64,000 nt of DNA. Source: Nemertoderma westbladi (Eukaryota; Xenacoelomorpha; Nemertodermatida; Nemertodermatidae). The stretch covers positions 1 through 64,000 of the forward strand of contig JAUCBJ010003419.1 in assembly GCA_032718475.1 (NCBI GenBank). The letters run 5' to 3'. The notes beneath the pieces are model-generated. The model was not told the origin of the DNA and searched no databases. It saw only the letters and a list, made by a program, of their open reading frames with translations. Both the position numbers and the translations under genes were made by a program. Shown in pieces: positions 42,857 to 52,544 of this stretch (position 1 is its first letter; each line of letters begins with the position of its first letter).

Positions 42857-44635
42857 TATTTAAAATACTTTGCATGTCCAGCTTTCCATCGGTACGTTAC
42901 GGAGAAACGTTTTGGAAATTCGTGTACCTATAATTTTAAATCGAAAATTACAATTCTGGCTACCCAGTAAGGACGAGTTTGTGAAACTATCTCTGTTTCA
43001 AATTTCATGCAATCTCATTAACATTTGTAGACAAATTTGACGGGCTGTGGGTCACTGAATTATGAAACTATACTCCGATGCACGGTGTTGTAGTGTCGCT
43101 AAAGGGTCGTCCTTAAATTACGTAACGCTTTTTGGAGGGTTTTTGACCCCTCCCTCCCTCCCCACTCATCACAAAGTGTCACGATAGCTCCAAATATACC
43201 AAATTGTTCACGCAATATGTTCCAAATTTAATAACAATGTATTTATCTGAATATTAACATGAAATAATATTTATTCTTGTCCATTACGTTTTGGTCAGCA
43301 CATTTAAAACTTAGTGGCGTACGGGGTAAACGGAAGTCGCAGCAAAATCGTGAATGATATGAGCATCGAGGACAGGACGGAAGCGTTTGTATCGCGTATC
43401 AAAACCCATTCCGAGAATATAAACCAGTGCATCAAATACCAGTTATTGCAATCCCCGTCTTCTCCATAATCAGTATCGTCCTGATCGCGACACAGAACTA
43501 CAGTACGTATACCAAACAGAATGTCCTGTAAAATTTCCCTCTCCATTTAACTCCAATAATATATTGATGATCTTCTGCAAAGAGACGTGAATGTCTCCAC
43601 ATTAATAAACAGCTCTGATTATTCTGAGTTTTTGTAGAGCATGCAACAGTATGTTGGGAACCATGGTCAGCACTTACGTATTGACCAAGTGCAGGGTCCT
43701 GAGGCTCATTGGCCGTTCTGCTGCTCCCAGATGAGTAATATGCCAGTACATAAAAGTTCGAGGTATACCTGGGGGTATTTGATTTGCCTATCAGTCTTTT
43801 ACACATACATCACATGGAAACATTTATTTCCCAAACATGGGTCATTCTTAAAAAAAACAGTTAAAGAAACCTCCACATTCCTATTTTAGAAATCCCCCCT
43901 GTTTGATCGTTACATAGATGTGGTTGAACACTTCGCGCGTCTTATAATATCCGGGAGACCGATTTTATTCACATAGACAGCCGAGGTTGGCGCCATAACT
44001 TCACATCGGATTGACCCACATTGTGGTACCCATGGTAAAGAGACCCACAGGCGGGGGCCAGATCCCGTATCCTTCGAGGGTCGTCCCATCACATACAGAG
44101 TAGCCTACTGATGACGAATGGCTTTCTTTACTAGTATATCAAGGAAATCTTTTTCGAGAAAGGGCAGAGCCATTTTTTTGTTTTTTAAATTTTTTACAGT
44201 TGTTACAAAATTCAGATAATATTAAACAATACCCAGCACCAGCTGACGTTACTAGGCAACAAATGTTAGAGGGAACTTGGAAAATGAAAAGTGTACTTTG
44301 CCCGCCCCCAACACAGAAAGTCTCTATGATGTATGGAGCATACTACTGTACTACCCCACCCTGCCGAACTGCGCCAACACCCCCGGTCTGAGTCCGCGTT
44401 AGCCAACCGGATCGACGAGTCGGTGACTGCCTCCCGCACCGGTCGCCTAGCAGCCGAACGGTAACCGCGCAAACCTATTACACAATGTATGGAATAAAGT
44501 TTGTAATTAATATTTGAATTATTTAATATATACATACAATATTGTTTGTACAATTATTTACAAAACTTTTTACATTTACAGGTTATTATTAATACTTAAA
44601 CCGTCTAAAACCCTAAAAGTAGGAGTTTATGTGAG
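42857..44635. other. Intergenic between mariner relic and DNAI3
   Basis: It contains a diverged half of the foldback family (about 42870-43090, GAAACTATCTCTGTTTCAAA, then CATGCAATCTCATTAA) and a common repeat motif AGGGTCGTCCTTAAATTACG at 43106. The minus-strand ORFs at 43304-43546 and 43498-43806 and the ORF at 43910-44092 show no recognisable domain or splice structure. Confidence 0.4.
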
Positions 44636-46570
44636 TTAAACAGCTTCGATTATGACTCCGAGTTCTATTAATATTTTTTTCTGAAACTCTTCGAACTCAT
44701 CGAACTCCATTCGATCCTTCTGATTCAATTCCTCCTCGGTAGGGACGGGTATGGCAGCGTTAGCGCGTTCCTTCGACTCATGCGATTCGCGCTCCCGTTT
44801 TATTCTGAGTCCTTCCAACTTCCGTTCCTCAACATACGTGATCCGTTTGGTCTCTCGGTCCAGATAGTACGACATACTCTCCTCCTCTCTTGGTAACGGG
44901 TGTCTCAGACTCCAAGGCACTTCTAAAACGTGTAGGGTCCCAATAGAGTCGGCCGCGGCTAATAGCTGTTGCTTCTTACTGATTCGCCACGGGGAGAGAC
45001 ACATTATAGAGTGCGGAGAAACGTCCTGCACCATCGATGCTTCCTGAGTTTTATCGAGTAAGTCGTAGACTTGTATTTGCCCGTCTTCCCGTCCCACGTA
45101 GAATACCGACGGGCGCGTGGGACTCCAGGCCCCCGACGTGAGTCTGTGTTGGGAGGGAGCGCTGCTTAGCAACGGACCTTCCTCTATCCCTTCCTTCCAG
45201 ATACAGAAGTTCCACCCGCCGACTGAGAGTAGAATATCGCGGAAGAAAGGACTCCGTTGCAGCGTGTTAACCGGCCCGTCGTGGACCGAACGCACGAACA
45301 GGGGCCGCCTGTGAGTCATGCGACCTGTGTCTGGGTCCTTCTCGACCGACCAATCACAGTAAACCAACTCCCCGTCCTCAGTACCAACGTAAAATTTCGT
45401 AGAAATTTCATCCAAAGCTATTTTCGATTTCTCCGGCACTTTAGTGTATCCATACTTGGATACGGATTTGCTCGGCCTTTGTTCCTTCACAGACGGCTCT
45501 TCTTTCTTCGGCAGGCTACTCCTATCCCCTTGGACTTCGGGATGGGAGTACCTTGTAGGAGCAAACTCCCCACTTCCGTCTAGTTTCGGAGTAGAAATCT
45601 TCATAATGGGTTTCCAAGTTAAATCCAAGTGTTTAAAGGTGGTGGGAGTGGCCAGTGGGTTGTCCTGCGTGGGATTGGGAGCGGCTCCTTTAGGGAGCCG
45701 AGTCTCCCAATACATAACGCTCCCGTCCGTGGAGGTGGAGACCAACTGGACCGATTGCAACTTGGGGTTCTCGAAGACCTGCCCCGTTCGCGTGATTTCG
45801 ATGTGATCCGGTAGCCAATGTATGTCGGACACGCACATAGCGTGCCCGGACTCGACGCTGGACAGCGCGCAATAACGGACAACTGGAGTCTCTATGAGAC
45901 TCTCGTCTTGGTATCCTGGTAACGACATCATGGTGTTCCTTTGGTCGCGTTTACTATGTCTTGATGATTTCAGCCGCTCCATCCATCTACTCATGTCCCA
46001 CAAGACAACCTGACCGTTTACGCAGCCTCCCGCAACTATATGAGGCTCCGTGGCCGAGAACTTGAAACAGAAGATATCGTCAGGCGCTTCTAGTATAATC
46101 TGTGGGTGGATGGGGTCCTGGAAGCTCCAAATGAGAATGAGTGCGGGGTTCATTATCATTTTGTGGGAATTATCGACACGCTCGTCGAATGAGGCCCGCT
46201 CGGCGCAGGCCACCGCCACAATTCCTTTAATAGTCGGATGCCACTCGGCCGCCGTTATAGTTTTATCACGAGAGAAGACGAGATCCGTGAAGCTCTGGTA
46301 CTCTTTAAGATGATTTTCGGCTTTGTTGCCGAATGCGTCATCCTGCCCTAAGGCCAACCAGTCGTCTATGAATGGGTTCATTATCTCGTTCTGCTGAAGG
46401 GCCCTTTCGAACCGCGGACAAACTTCCTCCATGAACTCTTTGAGGTTGAGATCGAGTAGCATGTCTTCAGATTCGGCTTCGGTGAAGGTTCGCGGTTCGT
46501 ACTGGACCGCTGCGTTCTTGGGATAGTGCCACTCCGTCTGGGCCGTTCTATTAATTACTTCGGGTACCGC
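44636..46570 (-). CDS. DNAI3: Dynein axonemal intermediate chain 3 (WDR63), main exon
   Basis: The acceptor CATTTTCAG (ending 46571) starts codons AVPEVINRTAQTEWHYPKNA, which align with human DNAI3 MQVIPQIKDISTQTKWTYPKNA. The exon supplies 644 residues to the TAA stop. It carries RALQQNEIMNPFIDDW, HLKEYQSFTDL, then a WD-repeat propeller with SPDDIFCFKF-like EAPDDIFCFKFSATEPHIV, GGCVNGQVVLWDM, TEDGELVYCDW, NTLQRSPFFRDILLSVGGWN, and a coiled charged C terminus ending EFEEFQKKILIELGVI. DNAI3 is an intermediate chain of inner-arm dynein in motile cilia, and also reported as an Arp2/3 regulator. The methionine at 46462 is internal. Confidence 0.9.
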   Translation of the reverse strand, partial: AVPEVINRTAQTEWHYPKNAAVQYEPRTFTEAESEDMLLDLNLKEFMEEVCPRFERALQQNEIMNPFIDDWLALGQDDAFGNKAENHLKEYQSFTDLVFSRDKTITAAEWHPTIKGIVAVACAERASFDERVDNSHKMIMNPALILIWSFQDPIHPQIILEAPDDIFCFKFSATEPHIVAGGCVNGQVVLWDMSRWMERLKSSRHSKRDQRNTMMSLPGYQDESLIETPVVRYCALSSVESGHAMCVSDIHWLPDHIEITRTGQVFENPKLQSVQLVSTSTDGSVMYWETRLPKGAAPNPTQDNPLATPTTFKHLDLTWKPIMKISTPKLDGSGEFAPTRYSHPEVQGDRSSLPKKEEPSVKEQRPSKSVSKYGYTKVPEKSKIALDEISTKFYVGTEDGELVYCDWSVEKDPDTGRMTHRRPLFVRSVHDGPVNTLQRSPFFRDILLSVGGWNFCIWKEGIEEGPLLSSAPSQHRLTSGAWSPTRPSVFYVGREDGQIQVYDLLDKTQEASMVQDVSPHSIMCLSPWRISKKQQLLAAADSIGTLHVLEVPWSLRHPLPREEESMSYYLDRETKRITYVEERKLEGLRIKRERESHESKERANAAIPVPTEEELNQKDRMEFDEFEEFQKKILIELGVIIEAV

Positions 46571-47319
46571 CTGAAAATGATTATTATAAAAAATATTACC
46601 AAAATATAAAAACTGATAGCAGAGATAGTCTGACTCTTAATTAAATTATTTATATTAATTATAAATTGAATGCGACCCCTAGATAAAGCAACGGTATACA
46701 GACGTTTCGGTCTAGGACGTTTCGGTCCAGGACGTTTCGGCCCGGACATTTCGGCCCGGACGATTCGGCCCGGACGATTCGGCCCGGACGTTTCGGCCCA
46801 TGACTGTAACCGAATGAAAAGGCCAACTTGTTTGATATGATAATAATTATTCATTAAAATTATAATTATTTCACAATAACATACAAACACTTAATGAAAT
46901 ATCTTTCATGAAATGGCTATTTAATTTATTTAAATCAAAATAAAATACACATTATGCATGTGGTGCTCTGCCCCATTATGTTTTGCGGCCGAAAAAATGC
47001 AAGTCAGAACAAAACGTTTGGTACCGAGTACCACATTGCTAATAAACTACTAAAGCGAATCAATTTCACGAACCATTTAGGGCTTAAATCTCGTGTGATC
47101 GATATATTTTGGAGATACTTCATTAGTTTAATTAAACATTACTCAATTAATAATTCTTGTAGCTGGACAGTGTATTGCAGCTATGTCTTAATGATCTGTT
47201 GAAACAATAACTCTCATCTCGATGATAGATGATTTATACCCATGGATAACGACGTATAATGCGTTTATTAATACATATTTTATTTCACTTCACATCCACT
47301 CTGGTCCTTTTAATACGCA

Positions 47320-47425
47320 TATAATTCCTCTAAATTTAAATTTAATACCCATATATTTCATCTAAATTTAAATTTAATACCCATATATTTCATCTAAATT
47401 TAAATTTAATACGCATATATTTTAT
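47320..47425. repeat. AT-rich tandem repeat (about 3 units)
   Basis: TCTAAATTTAAATTTAATAC followed by CCATATATTT is repeated about three times. Confidence 0.8.
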
Positions 47426-47711
47426 CTCATTCTATATGACATCCAGTCTATGTCATAATTATTAGCAATGCTCCTTTAATGGAATATTTCTTATCTATTA
47501 TATTTTTAAGTCTAACATTAAAATACAGTAATAATTTTAATTCGGTGTAATTTAATCTACTTTATTTATTGACTCACATTTTAAAATACTGTACGTATGT
47601 TTTTAACTATTACTTTACCTTTATTACTTTACCTATTACCTTTACTATTACTAACTTTTAACTATCTAACTGTATTAACTAAAGTTAATTTGTCAGCATA
47701 TGTTATCTTTG

Positions 47712-47966
47712 TTCTAAGTTACAGTGTAAAGATGATAGAAAAAATAATAAAGTATTGAGGGTCTTTAGCTGGTTATATTATATTAGTCTGATTATAATAG
47801 TCTGATGCAGACCGGTAGGTCGAAAACGTTTACTATTGTATCTTTATCTAATATAATATAACCAGCTAAAGACCCTCAATACTTTATTATTTTTTCTATC
47901 ATCTTTACACTATGCTGCCGCTGGTGAATGCCTACCACTTCATCCGTTCGTTTTCTAAGTTACAGT
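47712..47966. repeat. Hairpin element with 14-bp flanking direct repeats
   Basis: Two perfect arms of about 63 bp (47723-47785 and 47849-47911) contain GTATTGAGGGTCTTTAGCTG and its complement. TTCTAAGTTACAGT occurs on both sides (47712-47725 and 47953-47966), suggesting a 14-bp target duplication. It is nested within the 46.7-48.3 kb element. Confidence 0.7.
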
Positions 47967-49485
47967 ATGGTGTAAATTTATATTAATAAATAATAATAAT
48001 AATAATATTACATTAGTTATTATTTATAAATATAATGTAGAACTTCGATCTTAACGACTTTGAAACAAGTGTCGGAGCAGTTCCTACTGACAACTCCTCT
48101 TGTAACGAACGTAACAACTACAAAACAAATATATTGAATAACTTATTATTAATAGCTTATTTAAGGGAGTAAAGTGAATCTTTGGGCCAAAACGTCCGAC
48201 AAGCAAATCTTGTATTTCATTTATTGGGCCGAAACGTCCTAGGCCAAAACGTCTTAGACCGAAACGTCTGTTACCCAAAGCAACACTGTTTGGTCACTTT
48301 TTTTAAATTGTTGTAGCCTAGCTCAACCCATGCTTTCACCCTTGACAGGTCGATAAATGGGAACCAAGAACAGAGTGGAAGAAGGATTTACTGTGGAAGA
48401 TCACACAAGGCATTTCCTGGCTTAATGACCCCAGAAGATTCCCATTAATGTAAGTAATTGTTAGTGCAATAATAAATAAAATAAATAAGTATTGTACACA
48501 TGGTTTTATTTTGTCCGCGATCTAACCTCTGTAAAATATTTACTTTCAGTTCATGTATACACATTAAGTTTTGTAGTTTTCGATTGATAATTCGCAACAA
48601 GATTACATTGTAATCTAATTACTTAATTAATTTCCAATCCCCCCTGGTGCAGATTTTTATGAGTATTTTAAAATTTCAAATCGTTTGTTAATAGCTAATG
48701 TAGTTAAAAAGTTATAACCTTAACCTTACTCTGTGTAAGAGTCTGTGAAACCTGTCAGTCTGGGATTGTGTTTCTGACAGTTTGTCTGTCAAAATATAAC
48801 AAAAGGATTATTTTTCTTTCTAGCTCAAAATTTTGTTATGGTGGTTTTCCTGGTCGATGATTTAATTGCAATCGTCAGTTTTCACTTTTAACGAAAACTA
48901 TTATATCTATATCGGGGTCAGAGTAAAACGCGGATCCGGATTCTACATTTAACATTGTCCGGTACGGAAGTCGATATTTTTTTACATTTTTATAACTCCC
49001 AAAAATAAAACTATAACCTGTTCAATTGACTTTAGTTTATTGTTTTGGTTAAAATAACGTGCCACTGTAACCTGCTCCTTTCCCTTAATTCATAATTTTG
49101 GAATCCGGATCCGGATCCGCGTTTTACACCTACCCTCTATATCGGTCTATATGTCTGTCTGTCTTTTGTCCGGCGAACTGTCTGTCAAGGTAATAGGAAG
49201 TAATCCAAATTTATTGCAAAATCTGTTGAAAATCTGGCAAAAAATAGGTTTTTTTAAAATAATTTTTGGACATATAGGCATTTATCAAAATTATGGTAAT
49301 AGCGTCGTTTCATGATGTCATTGTACGCAAATGATGTACTTTTGGGCACTTGATAGCCATCCCTCTAAAAGCCTTTAAAATCCCTTTAAAAAAACAATTG
49401 CATAAACTATGTTAATTAGGTTAAAATTAAAAATTTTGAAAAAAAAATTGAAAATTGCTTTCCATACATGACACATGTGTAGGCA

Positions 49486-50428
49486 CACCATGTACTGGAA
49501 TATAGTGTGTCGTTATTCAGGTACTTGGTTATCCAGCCAACCCAACCTCTTCTACAAATCTTAATGATATTGCATGAAATTTGAAACATATATATATAGT
49601 TTCCATCAACTCCTCCTGGGTGGGTGAGTCGGAATTTATATTTTATATTTTTGCTCTCATTCTTTACCTACAAACGTTTAGAAAATGTGTCTCCTGTGAT
49701 ATTTCATCAGTTACATTGAAGTTAATCTTCAATCATATAGTGATTTGTTGGGTACGAGTAGAAAGCTGGCCATGCAAGGATTCCGAATATGTAACACAAT
49801 CTGAATTTCGTTTTAAAGTAACTGAGATATGAGCGCTCAAAAGATGCATGGTTTTTGCAGCTGCGCGAGGCTATTTTTTTCTATTAAATAAAACCACAAT
49901 ATTCTAGAACATTTTGTTTATGTATGAATGGCTATGTAAGAGTATGATTAGATATTGCATTGTTGCCTAGCTACGTATGGGATAAACAAAATTTTCAGAT
50001 ATGGTGTATTTATTCAATAGAATAAAATGGCCTCGCTCATATGCAAAACCATGCAACTTTTTAACGCTCATATCTCAGCAGTTATTTTAAGACAAATTGA
50101 GATTATGTTACATATTTGGAATCCTTTCATGGCCAGCAATGTCCATTGCATGGCCATGACATTGCATGTCCATGTCCTGCAGCAATATCGCCGGAGCCAC
50201 CTTTTCTAAACCCAATGCTTGTAGATGAAAAATGTGAGCAAAAGTAAAAATACTGACTAACCCACGGAGGAGTTGCGTCTGCGTGAAACTATCACTGTTT
50301 CAAATTTCATGTAATCTCACTAAGATTTGTAGAAAAAATTAGAAAAAAAATTTTTTTTTTTTTGGGGGGGGGGTGGTGGGGAGTGGGCCAAATACCTGAA
50401 TTACGACACTATCTTTCCGGACATGGTG
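49486..50428. mobile_element. Foldback element, copy 2 (about 943 bp)
   Basis: Same family as 30177-31076: ends CACCATGTACTGG and CCGGACATGGTG, shared interior CTCATATCTCAG and GAAATTTGAAAC words in inverted order, and a poly-T/poly-G junction (about 50350-50383) at the same internal place as copy 1. TA is kept on the right; the left reads CA. Confidence 0.75.
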
Positions 50429-50548
50429 TACCAAATGTTAATAAATTTGGGTAAAACGAAGTCTCCTAGATAAGGGAACGAAAATTTTTAGTTAACTAGT
50501 CACCCCCCCCCCCCCCCCCCCCCTTTAAACCAATAATAAAATACTTCC

Positions 50549-51652
50549 CTGTGTTCCAGAATCCAACTCCATACGATCGACGACAGCCGCGCGTTCAGCA
50601 GCCGGGGTGCACTCTATATAGCCGTCCTTAGAGTCCTTGACGTCTCTGTTGGACAGTTTGAGAGGCGCCCCAAACTCCGATCTAATACGAGACACCCTGA
50701 ACCTCTGAAGCGCCCGAGTATCTCTCACGGACTCGTCAACTACCTCCAACTCGCTTCCCAGACTCTCCCAAGGTTTACTCTCAGGCGGTTCATACTTGTA
50801 GACCGTGGTATCAACCTCCTCACCCCCGCTCTCACCCTCCACATCGCTTTCCTCTGCAATATCTTCCTGCATTTGAATAACAGACGCTTTAAAATCCTCG
50901 CTAGTCACGAGAAGGAAATTCTCTCCGAACTTATAACTAGAATCGAAAATAATCATAATTTCCTCGCCGGGGTAGCTGTTTACCGTTCCTTTGAAGGGAC
51001 TCCAATCACTGACGGCAGCTCGCGACTTCATATCAGCGACTATAGTTGCTTTGGGGATGAGTTTAACAGGATTATCGGTAGTAACATCGGTATCAGTCAC
51101 GCAACTAAATATTTCCTGAGTTTTACTCGAGAGGAATAAAGGAACTGCGCCTTGCGGTGGAGTCGACTGCCCCTCTGCAACTCCTTCCTCGAGCTGCATA
51201 AACTCTAGCGTCCGAATTTTCTTTGGTTTCTTTGCAGGTTCCGCGACGGATTCCGAAACGGCAGCGGTTGTAGCGGTGGAGGGTTTGCTTCCGGCGCTGG
51301 AGGGTTTACTCCGAGCGCTACCCGTTCGAGGTCGTCCCCCGGACGAGGCCGGAGTACCGGTACCAGTCCTCCTCGCCGAGGACTTCGCGGACAACGCTTT
51401 AGGGGATCGCTTAGCTGCCTGTCCGGGGGAAGGGGGTACAGGGCCGTCCGGACCGGGGGAAGTGGGTATGGGGGCCACCTGTCCGGGAGAAGGGGGTACG
51501 GGGACGTCCTGTCCGGCGGAGGGTGGACCTGGCGCGGGGGACGATACCTTGTCTCCGACGTCGTCAGTCGCGGCGGAATTCGTTTCGGGTTGTGGTTCTT
51601 GTGATTCCGAACTTTCTTTTTTATCTTCGTTATCAGCCATATTTATTTTCAC
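50549..51652 (-). CDS. DNAI3: Dynein axonemal intermediate chain 3 (WDR63), first exon
   Basis: It encodes 368 residues. The first 170 are a Pro/Ser/Gly/Ala-rich low-complexity extension (repeats of VPPSPGQ-like units) that is longer than in vertebrates. From about 175 the family sequence begins: PLFLSSKTQEIFSC, then SRAAVSDWSPFKGTVNSYPG, YKYEPPESKPWESLGSE, and RSEFGAPLKLSNRDVKD, then DGYIECT, each matching human DNAI3. Joining MELDSGTQ to AVPEVIN of the next exon matches human spacing, giving about 1012 residues. Two candidate starts, M1 and M5 (MKINMADNE), are present; either is possible. The expected splice donor is not canonical here. Confidence 0.85.
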
Positions 51653-52544
51653 GATACTTTAAAGGATATGCCTAATATCTGAATATAAACCGTATTTAAA
51701 ATATAATAGTATGCGTTAACTAGTTAGTCTACAAAACAAACTAAAATACACGTACATAACAGCAAAACTAACTATACTATGAAACATTAAATTTAAGAAC
51801 GGATATTTCTGTAAAGACAGAGCATATTATATAGACTGAAACAGCGACATGTAGATAGTGACAGCAATGTGAATGTGTTGTAGGTCATGCGTGACATCGG
51901 GCAATGGTGAATCACCAACTCAGTGATGAGCAAAAACGCCCTTGTCATAGTACAGTAGTCAGGTAGTGGGGGAGGAGTGGTGTCGGTGTGGGCCTAATTG
52001 TTCCGGGTTACGAAAATGGTATTCGCAACTGCATTCTGAACATCATATTTGTTGTATTTATGTTACTATAGGTAGTCCAGTAGTCTTTACCAACCTTTAC
52101 AGCTACAATCTGCGATATCCAAGCCTACCTCTAGGCCTAGCTACTGAGCTACGCACGGTACTGTTGTCATTCTTGCAGTCTCACCCATGGCCTGTCTCAC
52201 CCCACGCTGACATTGTTATTATTTTATGTTGCCATGCAACACATATAGCAATGCTATATTTAATTTAGAGCGCATTTATAGCTAATTAATACCAACCGGT
52301 AACTAATCGTTTGATTCTATAAACAATCATACGCTGAAATTTGTCTGCTACTATACTAGTAAGAAAAACAACTATTATATGATAAGCGATGACGAGTTTA
52401 TATCTTATTTAAATATTTAATCGAAGAACAATCACTTCAACAATGTTGAAAATCCATTGTCATCGACATTTGAAACCAAGTACAGATTGCGGAAGTAGGT
52501 CTGCCAGGTAATCTACAAATATTTATATAGGAAAATGGAAGGAA
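51653..52544. promoter_or_regulatory. DNAI3 upstream region
   Basis: About 0.9 kb of unique-looking sequence between the DNAI3 ATG and the 24-bp array. It presumably holds the promoter; no TATA box or RFX-type X-box could be assigned with confidence by eye. Confidence 0.3.

Larger units (their letters stand above)
46693..48276. mobile_element. TIR element with GACGTTTCGG subrepeats (1584 bp)
   Basis: It is flanked by the exact eight-base duplication AAAGCAAC (46685-46692 and 48277-48284). Ends carry ACAGACGTTTCGGTCTA and the complement, followed by repeated GACGTTTCGGCCC words (46700-46800; inverted at 48182-48268). An eight-base target duplication fits hAT or P-type elements. No transposase. 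Confidence 0.75.
46571..50548 (-). other. DNAI3 intron (about 4 kb), transposon-rich
   Basis: The acceptor is canonical, but the position predicted for the donor reads CAG|GGAAGT. The intron carries a 1.58-kb TIR element, a palindromic hairpin, SINE-like and MITE fragments (48340-48410, 49000-49095), an HINE-like fragment (about 49130-49200), a foldback element and a run of 21 C (50503-50523). Confidence 0.7.

Noticed and set aside
43304-44092. Minus-strand ORFs of 60-102 codons that could be exons
   Set aside because: No domain recognised, no matching splice sites with consistent phase, and no continuity with DNAI3.
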